A stretch of DNA of 64,000 bases from Sneathiella aquimaris (GCF_026409565.1 NZ_CP112881.1:62001-126000), one strand, 5' to 3'. Positions 17,346-26,248 are shown, counted from the first letter of the stretch. Translations and numbers: made by a program. The notes: a model not told the origin generated them from the letters alone.

Positions 17346-18694
17346 GATGCCCCCTTGGGTCCGATTTTAGCGCCCAAACGGTTCATCAATGTTGTAAAGC
17401 CGGGAAAACTTGTTTCCATAACTGCCCCGTCATCCACGGTCACAGGCTCTTCCGAGCCGCTGCCCAAAACAAGAAAGGACATGGCAATCCGGTGATCCAG
17501 TTCCGTGTTAACAGTTGCGCCGCCTTTTGGCGGAACCGCCCGGCCATGAATGATAAGGCCGTCTTCCACTTCTTCAAGGGAGACCCCACAGGCTTTAAGC
17601 CCTTCGGCCATTACGGCAATGCGGTCACTTTCCTTGACCCTGAGTTCTTCAAGCCCCCGCATGGTGGTTGTTCCGTGGGCAAAAGCCGCGGCAACAAATA
17701 ACACAGGATATTCATCGATCATGGAAACAGCCCGCTCAGGCGGAACGGTGACCCCTTTCAGCATGCCGCCCCGGACCCGAATATCGCCTACTTGCTCGCC
17801 TGCCTGCAGGCGGACATTACTGATTTGAATATCGGCACCCATGTCAGACAGGGTTTCAAATATACCGTCGCGAAGCGGATTAAGCCCGACATTCGTAATT
17901 GTCAGATCCGACCCATCATGAATGGCGGCAGCAACGACAGGAAAAGCGGCGGAAGACGGATCTCCCGGCACCAGAATGTCGGCCCCTTCCATTTCCTGCT
18001 GACCGGCAACCGCAATGACCCTGCTGCCATCGTCGTTCTGGGTCACATCGACAGTGACGCCAAAATGGCTGAGCATATTTTCGGTGTGATCACGGGTTGG
18101 TTTGCTTTCGGTCACAGTTGTTATACCCGGCGTGTCCAAGGCCGCCAGCATGATGCAGGATTTCACCTGTGCCGATGCGACGGGCGGATGATAATCAATC
18201 GGTATCAGGTCCTGACCGGTAATCGCCAAGGGGAAACGGGCGTTGCTTCGCGATGTAATCTGCGCGCCCATTTCTTCCAGTGGGACAGCAACCCTGCGCA
18301 TGGGCCGTTTATGAAGGGACGCATCCCCGGAAAAAAACGTGGTGAAGGGGGCGCTTGCCACAACGCCCATCAACAGGCGGGCGGCCGTACCGGAATTTCC
18401 CATATCCAGGACGGTATCGGGCTCTTGCAGGCCTCCAACGCCGACACCGTGAATTTCCCACGTGCCATCGTCGCACCGTTCAATGGATGCTCCCAGTTTG
18501 CGCATGGCTTCTGCTGTGCACAGAACATCTTCGCCTTCCAGAAGGCCCGAGACAGTGGTTTTGCCAACCGCCAGCCCCCCCAGAATCAAGGAACGATGTG
18601 ACATTGATTTATCGCCTGGCACAGTGATTTCACCGCGCAAAGGCCCACAGCGACTGGATGTCACTGGTCTTTGAGTGCTATTTTTTGTGGTCAT
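17342..18694 (-). CDS. aroA: 5-enolpyruvylshikimate-3-phosphate synthase
   Basis: AroA condenses shikimate 3-phosphate with phosphoenolpyruvate, the sixth shikimate step. The 450-aa product has PGDKSMSHRSLILGGLA near the N-terminus and MGNSGTAARLLMGVV with the class II type features (RPMRRVAVPLEEMGA). ATG 18694 is preferred over a TTG 24 bases upstream. No obvious ribosome site is close to it. It starts the run that ends in lapA. Confidence 0.95.
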   Translation of the reverse strand: MTTKNSTQRPVTSSRCGPLRGEITVPGDKSMSHRSLILGGLAVGKTTVSGLLEGEDVLCTAEAMRKLGASIERCDDGTWEIHGVGVGGLQEPDTVLDMGNSGTAARLLMGVVASAPFTTFFSGDASLHKRPMRRVAVPLEEMGAQITSRSNARFPLAITGQDLIPIDYHPPVASAQVKSCIMLAALDTPGITTVTESKPTRDHTENMLSHFGVTVDVTQNDDGSRVIAVAGQQEMEGADILVPGDPSSAAFPVVAAAIHDGSDLTITNVGLNPLRDGIFETLSDMGADIQISNVRLQAGEQVGDIRVRGGMLKGVTVPPERAVSMIDEYPVLFVAAAFAHGTTTMRGLEELRVKESDRIAVMAEGLKACGVSLEEVEDGLIIHGRAVPPKGGATVNTELDHRIAMSFLVLGSGSEEPVTVDDGAVMETSFPGFTTLMNRLGAKIGPKGAS

Positions 18695-18895
18695 ATGATC
18701 AAATGGATCCCTGTCCAATTAACGCTGACAGGATCAAAGGGTTTGAAACAATGCGATATTTCTATCAGTCTTTTTAACGTTTGTCACATATTCCTGTGTG
18801 TAGGGTAAAAGAAACTTTTGACAGAACCACCATATTCTGGCACTTGAGCGCAAACTGATTCTAGTAACCGTCTGTGAAACAGCTGAGGGTATGAA

Positions 18896-19216
18896 ATGGC
18901 AAAACCGGAATGGGGCGAAAAGCATCGTTGTACATCCTGTAGTAAACCGTTTTACGATATGCAGAAGGATCCAATTATCTGTCCGGCATGTGGTGCAAAA
19001 CACGTGCCTGAGAAACTTCTAAAATCAAGGAAAACGGCTGAACCTGCAAAACCAGTAAAGGCACCGGAAAAACCTTCTTCAGATGAAGAGGGCAGTGTTC
19101 TGCTGGATGATGATGCAATTCTTGATGGCGATGAGGATATTGATCTTCCTGATGACGAAGATGATGATGATCTGTCGGGTGTTGTAAGTGCGCCTGCCAA
19201 GGAAGAAGATCTCTGA
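18896..19216 (+). CDS. TIGR02300 family zinc-ribbon protein
   Basis: This 106-aa protein has an N-terminal two-CxxC zinc ribbon (Cys12, Cys15, Cys29, Cys32) after MAKPEWGEKH and a strongly acidic Asp/Glu-rich C-terminus (about 65-100). This matches the small alphaproteobacterial family TIGR02300, whose function is not known. It is divergent from aroA, which is its usual neighbour, and is closed by its own terminator. Confidence 0.85.
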   Translation: MAKPEWGEKHRCTSCSKPFYDMQKDPIICPACGAKHVPEKLLKSRKTAEPAKPVKAPEKPSSDEEGSVLLDDDAILDGDEDIDLPDDEDDDDLSGVVSAPAKEEDL

Positions 19217-19228
19217 TTTAGGAAAAAT

Positions 19229-19267
19229 ACCAGAAAAGATCGCTTTTCTGGTTATCCTTTATTTTTT
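19229..19267 (+). terminator. Rho-independent terminator after TIGR02300 gene
   Basis: ACCAGAAAAG (19229-19238) and CTTTTCTGGT (19243-19252) form a perfect 10-bp stem with a 4-base loop. A T-rich tail follows. Confidence 0.75.
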
Positions 19268-19330
19268 GACTTGAAATGCTCTGCGCTTCGGAATAGGTTC
19301 CGTTGCGCTTGCGATGGAAACATCGTTTTT

Positions 19331-19406
<76 letters not shown>

Positions 19407-19416
19407 GAATTCAAGA

Positions 19417-19449
19417 AAGGCCCGGATTGTAAAGTCCGGGCCTTTTTTC
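19417..19449 (+). terminator. Terminator after tRNA-Ala
   Basis: AAGGCCCGGA (19417-19426) and TCCGGGCCTT (19435-19444) form a 10-bp GC-rich stem with an 8-base loop, and a T run follows. It ends the tRNA transcript and insulates the nitrile hydratase genes. Confidence 0.85.
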
Positions 19450-19547
19450 TTGGGCGCGCGGCTTCTCTTCAAACAAAGGTTATTGTCTTTCTGACCCGTT
19501 TTGTTTCATGATATCCTGTACCGCAATTTCCGTTCAAAGAGGATGCC

Positions 19548-20168
19548 ATGGGACACAATCACAAACATAGCGCGCCATTACCAGAAACCGTGCTTCGGGT
19601 AAAAAGCCTGGAATCGTTGCTTGTTGAAAAAGGATTGGTCCAGACGTCCGCGCTTGATGCATTGGTCGAGCGGTATGAACATCAGGTTGGCCCAAAAAAC
19701 GGCGCGGCTGTTGTTGCAAAAGCCTGGTGCGACCCAGAATACAAGAAACGATTGATGCAAAACGCCTCGGAGGCGATCGCCGAACTGGGCTATACCGGCG
19801 CGCAGGGGGAAGAGATCATTGCCGTTGAGAATACGGACGATGTTCATAATGTGGTCGTTTGCACTCTATGTTCCTGTTATCCGTGGCCGGTTCTGGGCCT
19901 ACCACCGGTCTGGTATAAATCAGCGCCTTATCGATCCCGCGTGGTGCGCGAGCCGCGAAAAGTTCTGGAAGAATTTGGAACCGTTTTACCGGCAGAAACC
20001 CAAGTGCGGGTGTGGGACAGTACGGCGGAAACACGGTATCTGGTTATTCCAAAACGACCCGACGGAACCGAAGAGCTTACTGAAACGCAACTGGCGGCGC
20101 TGGTCAGCCGGGATAGCATGATCGGTGTGAAAAAGGCGGATGCGCCTTCTCTTGGGGAGGCTGCCTGA
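19548..20168 (+). CDS. nthA: Nitrile hydratase alpha subunit, cobalt type
   Basis: Nitrile hydratase adds water to nitriles to give amides. The metal-binding claw is Cys105-Thr-Leu-Cys108-Ser109-Cys110. Threonine at the second position is the mark of the non-corrin cobalt enzymes; iron enzymes have serine. Cys108 and Cys110 are the ones oxidised to sulfinic and sulfenic acids in the family. At 206 aa the length is normal. The stop overlaps the beta-subunit start by one base. No amidase gene follows, which is unusual for nitrile catabolism. Confidence 0.93.
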   Translation: MGHNHKHSAPLPETVLRVKSLESLLVEKGLVQTSALDALVERYEHQVGPKNGAAVVAKAWCDPEYKKRLMQNASEAIAELGYTGAQGEEIIAVENTDDVHNVVVCTLCSCYPWPVLGLPPVWYKSAPYRSRVVREPRKVLEEFGTVLPAETQVRVWDSTAETRYLVIPKRPDGTEELTETQLAALVSRDSMIGVKKADAPSLGEAA

Positions 20169-20830
20169 TGGATGGTGTACATGATATGGGCGGTATGCAC
20201 GGGATGGGCCCCGTCGATCCGGAAGAGAATGAGCCGGTATTCCATGGGGACTGGGAAAAACGGATGTTTGCCCTGAACAATGCAGTTAGTGCCCTTGGCG
20301 TTCGCAATATCGATGAATCCCGCCATGCCCGCGAACGGATGGATCCCGGTAAATATTTAACCAGCAGCTACTATGAAATCTGGCTGGACGGATTAATTCG
20401 GATTTTGTCTGAAAAAGGGCTGATCAGCGAAGACGAACTGTCTGGTGCTGTGGCGCCAAAGCCGGTTACGACCCCCCATAAACCGGCTATTTCCGGCGAA
20501 GACATTCCCGCGATGATGGACAAGGGCGCAAATTATACCCGAAAAGAAGGTAAGCCAGCGCGCTTTAAAGTGGGAGACCTGGTGCGCGCCCTTAATATTC
20601 ATCCCGCGGGCCACACCCGCCTTCCCCGATATGCCCGCGGTCATACAGGGGAAATTGTGACAGATTACGGTTTGCATGTTTTTGCAGACAGCAGCGCTCA
20701 TGGGAGCGAAGATCCGCAGCATTTATATAGTGTACGGTTTTCGTCAGAAGAGCTATGGGGGGTAGATGGAACGCCGGGCGATTATGTGTATGTGGATCTT
20801 TGGGACGACCATCTGGAGGCGGTAACATGA
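20168..20830 (+). CDS. nthB: Nitrile hydratase beta subunit
   Basis: This 220-aa partner of the alpha subunit begins with the family-typical [16 protein letters not shown]. It has the N-terminal helical part (EPVFHGDWEKRMFAL) and the C-terminal SH3-like barrel with HTRLPRYARGHTG, whose arginines in the family reach the metal site. Its last four bases overlap the accessory gene start, so all three cistrons are translationally coupled. Confidence 0.93.
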   Translation: MDGVHDMGGMHGMGPVDPEENEPVFHGDWEKRMFALNNAVSALGVRNIDESRHARERMDPGKYLTSSYYEIWLDGLIRILSEKGLISEDELSGAVAPKPVTTPHKPAISGEDIPAMMDKGANYTRKEGKPARFKVGDLVRALNIHPAGHTRLPRYARGHTGEIVTDYGLHVFADSSAHGSEDPQHLYSVRFSSEELWGVDGTPGDYVYVDLWDDHLEAVT

Positions 20831-21192
20831 GTGGTCTGGAACCGGTTCTGGAAGACATGGATATCCCGCGAAATGAAGACGGACCGGTCTTTGATGAACC
20901 CTGGCAGGCGCAGGCGTTTGCAATGACAGTTGGGCTGCATGAGAAAGGGCTGTTCAGCTGGTCAGAATGGGCGGATATTTTTGGCGCCCAAATTGCCGAA
21001 GCGACACAGCAGGGGCGCGGCTGCGGGAATGAGAATTACTATCTGTGCTGGCTTGCGGCGCTGGAAATCCTTGTCGATCAGAAGAAACTGATCAGTCTGG
21101 ATCAGTTATCGGTTCGCAAAGAGGAATGGCGGCAGGCAAACGCCCATACGGATCACGGTAAGCCCATCACTTTGGATCCGGAGCGCATATAA
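20827..21192 (+). CDS. Nitrile hydratase activator / accessory protein (P14K-like)
   Basis: This 121-aa protein resembles the N-terminal domain of the beta subunit (FDEPWQAQAFAMTVGLHEKG, then YYLCWLAALE). Such small proteins in cobalt-type operons bring the cobalt-loaded alpha subunit to the holoenzyme by subunit swapping. ATG 20827 overlaps the beta stop in ATGA fashion. The alpha-beta-activator order is that of classical cobalt nitrile hydratase operons. Confidence 0.85.
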   Translation: MSGLEPVLEDMDIPRNEDGPVFDEPWQAQAFAMTVGLHEKGLFSWSEWADIFGAQIAEATQQGRGCGNENYYLCWLAALEILVDQKKLISLDQLSVRKEEWRQANAHTDHGKPITLDPERI

Positions 21193-21258
21193 TTTGCGAT
21201 TTTGGTAGATTGGGATTAAGTGTTGGGCAACAGGAATAGACAAGAGTAGGAATTTATT

Positions 21259-21534
21259 GTGCAGGACACCCCTTCGTTCGGTATGCCGGATATGGAAACC
21301 AAAGAAAAACTGGATAAAGCGGCACAGATTATCACAGAGAGCCTGGATGGCGCCTTGCAGAAATGTCTGGAAGAAGGACTGGAACGCGAGTTTTTCAATG
21401 CGGGCGTTGTTGCAACCTTGATGCAGGCGATGGAAACCAGCCTTGGTGGCAGCGCGCAAGTCGCTGGCGCCTTGCAGGAAATGGCACGAATGGCCGCCGA
21501 GTCAGCAGAGCGTGAGGCTCAAAACGCAAACTAA
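21259..21534 (+). CDS. Small hypothetical protein at the end of the nitrile hydratase operon
   Basis: This 91-aa protein has a GTG start 9 bases after TAGGA. It is predicted all-helical and amphipathic, with repeated Gln/Glu/Ala heptads (KLDKAAQIITESLDGALQKC, LMQAMETSLGG). I do not recognise the family. It is 66 bases downstream of the activator gene and upstream of a terminator, so it is probably co-transcribed. An in-frame ATG at 21283 is an alternative start. A helper role in nitrile hydratase assembly or cobalt handling is only a guess from position. Confidence 0.55.
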   Translation: MQDTPSFGMPDMETKEKLDKAAQIITESLDGALQKCLEEGLEREFFNAGVVATLMQAMETSLGGSAQVAGALQEMARMAAESAEREAQNAN

Positions 21535-21536
21535 TA

Positions 21537-21567
21537 AAAAGGCGCCCATCGGGCGCCTTTTGTTTTT
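21537..21567. terminator. Bidirectional terminator, nitrile hydratase operon / hydroxyacyl-CoA dehydrogenase
   Basis: AAAAGGCGCC and GGCGCCTTTT arms pair around a short loop, followed by a T run on the plus strand and preceded by an A run. The stop of the convergent gene lies at its right edge. Confidence 0.8.
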
Positions 21568-23078
21568 TAGTCTGGTGTATGAATTGGCAGATCCAATAAA
21601 GCCCTGCGCCGCAGCCATTGACTGGGGCGATATCGTTCTTCCCCTGTGATGGACTGAAGTTTCTCCAGAATTTTCAGGGTGTTTCGGCTGCCCATATAGT
21701 CTGCCATTTCAACAGATCCCAATGGATAATTCAGGCCAAGCTTCATCCCCTTATCAATATCTTCGGGGCTTGCAATGCCGATTTGCGCCATTTCACACCC
21801 TAGATTGGCAACCATTGCCCGGATGCGCTGGGCGATGAAGCCCGGGCAATCCTTGATGCGGGTAACGGTACTTGTGTGACGATATAAAGCCGAGATCACA
21901 CTGTCGACAATCTCGTCGTCGGCACCCGGCGCGGCCATCACTGTTGTATGGGCGTGGGTACCGGTCAAGGTATCAATCGCAACCAGCCTTTTTGCATCCA
22001 ACCGCAAACGGACCGCCAGCGAGGTGCAGTCTTCGCCGACAGGGGCCGCCAAAATCGGGCTGACACCGTCATCTTCTTTCAAAACACTGATCCCCAGATC
22101 GCGAAGTAAAGGCTCCAAGGACGGGGAGGGTTCTGCAAGAACGACACGGCCTGCCGGTGCGGCGGTTACCTGCTGGGTGTTTTCTGGCTGAATTAGGGTG
22201 CCGTCTGCGTCATAGTCGTAGAAACCGGCTTTTGTTTTCCGGCCCAAACGGCCCGCTTCCATCATACTTTCGTGCAAAGGCGCGGTTGACAGGCGTTTAT
22301 CCTGAAAATATCCGTGATAAATGATTTGGCTGACCGGAAAGTTGACATCGATCCCGGTCAAATCCATCAATTCGAACGGTCCCATTCTGAAACCACAGCA
22401 ATCGCGCATGATCGCGTCAACTTCATGAGGTTTTGCAACGCCTTCCGATACGATCCGCAATGCCTCGGTCGTATAGGCGCGGCCGCCAAGATTGACCAGG
22501 AATCCGGGAGCATCTTTCACCACAACAGGAACCCGTCCCATGCGTTTTCCGATGACTTCCAGGGCGCTGGTGGTCTCGGCCGATGTATCGGTGCCGTTAA
22601 TTACTTCTACCAGTTTCATCAAAGGAACCGGGTTGAAGAAATGCAGGCCTGCAATCCGGCCTTTATGTTGGCAGGCAGAGGCAATACTGGAAATCCGAAT
22701 GCTGGAGGTGTTAGACGCGATAATGCAGGCGTCACTGACAACTTCTTCCAACTGTTTAAAAACACTCTGCTTGATTTCGAGGTTTTCGACAATGGCTTCG
22801 ACCACAAGGTCACAGTCCTTCAGGTCGGTCAAAGTGCTGGCAACCTTTACACGGTCTGCGGCTGAGGCGCCGTCTTCTGCTGACATTCGCCCTTTATCCA
22901 CAGATCGCTGGATCATGCCGGAAATAAAGTCTTTTGCAGCCTGCGCGGCGCCGTCGGCAGTATCAAAGATTATGGCGTTCATGCCGCCTGTTGCTGAAAC
23001 CTGTGCGATACCGCGCCCCATGGCACCAGCACCAATGATGCCGACTGTCAGACCATTTTTATTTGGATCGATACTCAT
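21567..23078 (-). CDS. 3-hydroxyacyl-CoA dehydrogenase (PaaH-like, double C-terminal domain)
   Basis: This 503-aa enzyme oxidises 3-hydroxyacyl-CoA to 3-oxoacyl-CoA with NAD+. It has the Rossmann motif GIIGAGAMGRGIAQV near residue 15, the NAD domain to about 190, and two 3HCDH C-terminal domains (first about 195-285, second about 410-490). This long form resembles PaaH of phenylacetate catabolism. No other paa genes are nearby, so general beta-oxidation is also possible. It starts divergently to the small heat-shock gene. Confidence 0.88.
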   Translation of the reverse strand: MSIDPNKNGLTVGIIGAGAMGRGIAQVSATGGMNAIIFDTADGAAQAAKDFISGMIQRSVDKGRMSAEDGASAADRVKVASTLTDLKDCDLVVEAIVENLEIKQSVFKQLEEVVSDACIIASNTSSIRISSIASACQHKGRIAGLHFFNPVPLMKLVEVINGTDTSAETTSALEVIGKRMGRVPVVVKDAPGFLVNLGGRAYTTEALRIVSEGVAKPHEVDAIMRDCCGFRMGPFELMDLTGIDVNFPVSQIIYHGYFQDKRLSTAPLHESMMEAGRLGRKTKAGFYDYDADGTLIQPENTQQVTAAPAGRVVLAEPSPSLEPLLRDLGISVLKEDDGVSPILAAPVGEDCTSLAVRLRLDAKRLVAIDTLTGTHAHTTVMAAPGADDEIVDSVISALYRHTSTVTRIKDCPGFIAQRIRAMVANLGCEMAQIGIASPEDIDKGMKLGLNYPLGSVEMADYMGSRNTLKILEKLQSITGEERYRPSQWLRRRALLDLPIHTPD

Positions 23079-23170
23079 TAAAACGACTCCCGTTCTATTT
23101 TTGCTTTTCTTTGGGTTTTAACCGCATTGATAAAATTTGAAATTCAAAATCTGCAATTTTAAAACTGCAT

Positions 23171-23199
23171 CTTGATGACGACGCCCGGGCAACCTACAT
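23171..23199 (+). promoter_or_regulatory. Putative heat-shock sigma (RpoH) promoter of hsp20
   Basis: CTTGATG (23171-23177), a 15-base spacer and CCTACAT (23193-23199) resemble the CTTGAA/CCCATNT pattern of sigma-32 promoters. The position gives an untranslated leader of about 80 bases before the hsp20 GTG. This is a motif match by eye only. Confidence 0.45.
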
Positions 23200-23207
23200 T
23201 AAATGCG

Positions 23208-23291
23208 TGGGCAGCGCCATACCGGGCTGTTCCAAAGGTGCCAAATTTGGACCTTAGGTCACACTCGCTCAACAGAGGAGACAGTACCGTG
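23208..23291 (+). promoter_or_regulatory. ROSE-like RNA thermometer in hsp20 leader
   Basis: CTCGCT (23264-23269) can pair with the ribosome site AGGAG (23276-23280), leaving G23267 bulged and a six-base loop CAACAG. This is the conserved UYGCU/AGGA pairing with a bulged G that defines ROSE elements. Two further hairpins lie upstream: GGGCAGC/GCTGTTC, and GGT..CCA/TGG..ACC around AATT. ROSE elements block the ribosome site at low temperature in alpha- and gammaproteobacterial small heat-shock mRNAs. Confidence 0.75.
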
Positions 23292-23735
23292 TCGCGTGTA
23301 TCCATGTTTAACAGCCCATTATTATTGGGCTTTGATCACTTCGAGCATATGCTTGAACAACTTGCCAAGTCCGGCGGAGAAGGTTATCCGCCCTATAATA
23401 TTGAGCAAATTTCCGATTACCACATCAAGATATCACTCGCTGTTGCCGGTTTTTTTGAAGAAGATTTACAGATAACACTGGAACAAAACCAGCTTATCAT
23501 TCATGGTAAACAAAAAGAGGATAATGGTCGCATTTATTTGCATCGCGGAATCGCCGCCAGACAATTTCAAAAGAAATTTGTCCTTGCGGAAGGAATAGAG
23601 ATTACCGGTGCCGAAATGGATAATGGTTTGTTGCATATCAACCTGCTCCTTCCAGAGCAAAAACGAGATGTGACGCAGATCAAAATCAATACCAAAGGGT
23701 CTCGCAAGGATCTAAAAACAATTGACGCCTCTTAG
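23289..23735 (+). CDS. Hsp20/alpha-crystallin family small heat-shock protein
   Basis: This 148-aa ATP-independent chaperone has an alpha-crystallin domain (about 35-130) with the strand pattern ISDYHIKISLAVAGFFEEDL and LLHINLLLPE. It resembles the IbpA/HspH group. The GTG at 23289 follows GAGGAG at 23275-23280; the longer frame upstream runs through the leader hairpins and is not used. DUF1150 follows 44 bases later, as is usual in alphaproteobacteria. The leader looks like a temperature-sensing element. Confidence 0.9.
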   Translation: MSRVSMFNSPLLLGFDHFEHMLEQLAKSGGEGYPPYNIEQISDYHIKISLAVAGFFEEDLQITLEQNQLIIHGKQKEDNGRIYLHRGIAARQFQKKFVLAEGIEITGAEMDNGLLHINLLLPEQKRDVTQIKINTKGSRKDLKTIDAS

Positions 23736-23779
23736 ATCCACTCGGATCTGTCTGAAATTGGTGAAACAGGAGTAGTGTA

Positions 23780-23998
23780 ATGCAGTATCAAGAAGCGACC
23801 CTTCGTCAGTTGAGTCCTGCTGCCCTCGCAGTATTGGGTTCCATGGAAATGGCTTATATTCGCAAAATTGAAGAAGACGGCAACGTGGTATATGGCATTT
23901 TTTCCGCGGACGGCCAGAAACTCGGTGAAGAACAAAGTGAAGATGTGGCGTTGGTAATTGCACGCCAAAATGATTTCGACGCCTATATGGTCAGTTAA
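23780..23998 (+). CDS. DUF1150 family protein
   Basis: This 72-aa protein matches the small DUF1150 family typically found just after hsp20 genes. Features are LSPAALAVLGSMEMAYIRKI and a C-terminal VARQND-like stretch ending DFDAYMVS. Its function is unknown. Co-transcription with the heat-shock gene is likely from the 44-base gap, and a GGAG site lies upstream. Confidence 0.85.
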   Translation: MQYQEATLRQLSPAALAVLGSMEMAYIRKIEEDGNVVYGIFSADGQKLGEEQSEDVALVIARQNDFDAYMVS

Positions 23999-24020
23999 AG
24001 ACCGCGTTACGATATGACCC

Positions 24021-25037
24021 TCATTTAACAGAAATGAAGGCACGATCCGTGAGATGCTTACCATTTCTGGTAATGGAAATTTCACCCTGATACAGACCCG
24101 CTGGCCATCCGCCCGCGGGTTTTTTCTTGCCAATGTAAAAATTTCGGCTGATTTGATTTTTCGGCATTGGATCAGATCTGTAGTCCGCCAGTATCTGGCC
24201 ATCCGGCCCTTTCAGAACCAATGTAACAATATCGTCTTTGCGACTGCCGAAATAATAACTCCAGAAAAATAAAGTGGGGGCAGCGCTGTTTAGGCTCTCT
24301 TGTTTTCGCACGCCTTTTTCCAGATCCTTTCGGCCGTTCGGTCGGGTTTCTGAAAGCCCGGTATATAAAAACCCGGTTTGTTGATAGGCTAGGGAAACCC
24401 GTGTCAGGTCATCCCAATAATTCTGTTCAGAAGGACCGCATCCGGATTTGATGGCGTTCCCGGTAAACGGATCAATGCGTTTGTTGTTATGGCGAAGTTC
24501 AAAATGAACATGCGGAAAATCGGTAACCCCGGACATTCCCACATAGCCAAGCACAGTTCCTTTTTTAACACGCTGATTTTTCTTTACGGTGATCGAGTTC
24601 TTTTTCAAATGGGCATAAAAAGTCGTCCAGCCGTTCCCGTGACCCAGAACAACAACATTGCCCAATCCTTTTTCAAAGACGCTTCTTCGTTGTGGTTTTG
24701 AGTAGTCGCTAAAATACTGATCTCGAATATTATCCCGTAACCCTGTAACGACTCCATCGGCAGAGGCAATGACCGGCACACCCTTCGCCATGTCCGCTAG
24801 CGTGCGGATACGGATATCTGTGCCTCGGTGATTATCATAGGTGAGCGATCCACATTGATAATCTGCGGCGTTTTTGGTCGGATCAGTGTCAATATAATGC
24901 TGCACGAAACAATTTTCGCCCAAACGACACTTCACGGGAAGGCCGAGTTCAGGGGGAGGAGATTTTTGTTGTGCCAGAACCGTGAGGGGCAAAATCAGAA
25001 GAATTGGCAGGAGGGCCGGTATCGACACAAAGCGCAT
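24021..25037 (-). CDS. M23 family metallopeptidase (LytM domain), secreted
   Basis: This 338-aa protein has a cleavable signal peptide (about 1-22, ending LAQQ). The zinc site is His70-x3-Asp74 and His176-Val-His178, with His143 as the further catalytic histidine, so it should be an active peptidoglycan endopeptidase or an envelope lytic factor. Residues about 205-338 form an extra beta-rich domain of unknown role. CRLGENCFVQHYID near the N-terminus is a feature of a distinct alphaproteobacterial subgroup as I remember it. It is convergent with DUF1150. Confidence 0.88.
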   Translation of the reverse strand: MRFVSIPALLPILLILPLTVLAQQKSPPPELGLPVKCRLGENCFVQHYIDTDPTKNAADYQCGSLTYDNHRGTDIRIRTLADMAKGVPVIASADGVVTGLRDNIRDQYFSDYSKPQRRSVFEKGLGNVVVLGHGNGWTTFYAHLKKNSITVKKNQRVKKGTVLGYVGMSGVTDFPHVHFELRHNNKRIDPFTGNAIKSGCGPSEQNYWDDLTRVSLAYQQTGFLYTGLSETRPNGRKDLEKGVRKQESLNSAAPTLFFWSYYFGSRKDDIVTLVLKGPDGQILADYRSDPMPKNQISRNFYIGKKKPAGGWPAGLYQGEISITRNGKHLTDRAFISVK

Positions 25038-25142
25038 TATTATTCCCTGTCTGTCTGCGGGTTTAAGGGCAGATCCATGGACGGGATAGTATCAGGCCTG
25101 TGTGAAATTTCTGTGCGATGCCGCACAATAATTCTCAGTTTT

Positions 25143-25601
25143 TCAGGCGGCAATACTATCGTCTGTCAGAACAGCAAAAAGGGCATCCGCACTTTCCGTG
25201 CCCCGCAATTTCTCGCACCGGCCGGAGTCGCGCAGAGTCCGGGACACTCTGGCGAGTGCCTTCAGATGGTCTGCGCCCCCCTCTTCAGGTGCGAGCAAGA
25301 CAAAGACCAGGTCGACAGGCATGTCGTCCATGGCATCAAAATCCACGCCCGATACCAGGCGTGCAAAGAAACCTTGAATGCGATCAATCGAGGAGAGTTT
25401 GCCATGCGGAATGGCAATACCCTGACCGACACCAGTTGTGCCTAGCCGCTCTCTCTCGATCAAAACGTTCAATATCTCTCTTTCGTCGCACCCTGTGACG
25501 GCTGCGGCCCTGCGAGACAGTTCCTGCAGTGTTTGTTTTTTACTGCTTGCCTTGATATCGGCAAAAACTGTTTCCGGGCTGATAAGATCAGCTATTTCCA
25601 T
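25143..25601 (-). CDS. ptsN: PTS IIA-like nitrogen regulatory protein PtsN
   Basis: This 152-aa EIIA(Ntr) has the phospho-acceptor His66 in GIAIPHGKL. It takes phosphate from the PtsP/NPr relay and regulates potassium transport, nitrogen and envelope functions rather than sugar uptake. ATG 25601 yields the standard MEIADLISPE; the TTG upstream is unlikely. It follows hpf, completing lptA-lptB-rpoN-hpf-ptsN, the usual order. Confidence 0.94.
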   Translation of the reverse strand: MEIADLISPETVFADIKASSKKQTLQELSRRAAAVTGCDEREILNVLIERERLGTTGVGQGIAIPHGKLSSIDRIQGFFARLVSGVDFDAMDDMPVDLVFVLLAPEEGGADHLKALARVSRTLRDSGRCEKLRGTESADALFAVLTDDSIAA

Positions 25602-25654
25602 GGTCTCTTGTCTTGTTACCAAATTTGCTGACTGGATACAGCGTCTTTACTGTT

Positions 25655-26248
25655 TCATCCAGCCTTTTCCATTTTAGGATCAATCCAGCCAATATTGCCA
25701 TCCGGACGCCGATACACAACGTTCAGGCCTTTTGTTCCGGAATTCTGGAACATCATGGCAGGCAGGTTGGCTAAATCCATCCTCATTACAGCCTCTCCGA
25801 CTGAACAATCCGGAATATCCTCGCTTTGTTCGGCGATGATAATCGGTTGCCACTCGTCGCTAACTTCGACCTCGACCTCTGGTTCTTCTGTTTCAGGGGC
25901 GATCACATAGGATTGCGCGGCCATTGCTCTTTTGGCCTTCGCACGTTCCTTGCCGTGGTGATCTTTGAGGCGTCTTTTATATCTTCTGAGTTGTTTGTCA
26001 ATGCGTTCGGCTGCCAGATCAAAACAAGAATGGGCATCTGTGTGGTCTGAGGATGCGGTAATATCTATCCCGGACCCTATATGGACACTGCACTCAATAT
26101 GGAAATTATGGTTTTTTCGGCTAAGGGTAACCTGGGCATCTATCGCGTTGTTAAAATATTTTGAGACCCGCTCGTTTAGGGTGGAATCAATGTATTCTCT
26201 TAAGGAATCTCCAACGTCGACTTGCTTACCTTTAACAATCACATGCAT
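25655..26248 (-). CDS. hpf: Long-form ribosome hibernation promoting factor
   Basis: The 197-aa protein has an N-terminal ribosome-binding domain (about 1-100) and a C-terminal dimerisation domain (about 140-195). The latter is marked by AVMRMDLANLPAMMFQNSGT and VVYRRPDGNIGWIDP. The long form makes 100S ribosome dimers. ATG 26248 is chosen; a TTG at 26260 is in frame. It lies between rpoN and ptsN. Confidence 0.93.
   Translation of the reverse strand: MHVIVKGKQVDVGDSLREYIDSTLNERVSKYFNNAIDAQVTLSRKNHNFHIECSVHIGSGIDITASSDHTDAHSCFDLAAERIDKQLRRYKRRLKDHHGKERAKAKRAMAAQSYVIAPETEEPEVEVEVSDEWQPIIIAEQSEDIPDCSVGEAVMRMDLANLPAMMFQNSGTKGLNVVYRRPDGNIGWIDPKMEKAG

Noticed and set aside
17792-18601. 269-codon plus-strand ORF antisense to aroA
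   Set aside because: Same reason: shadow of aroA, rich in Gln/His/Arg from reverse reading.
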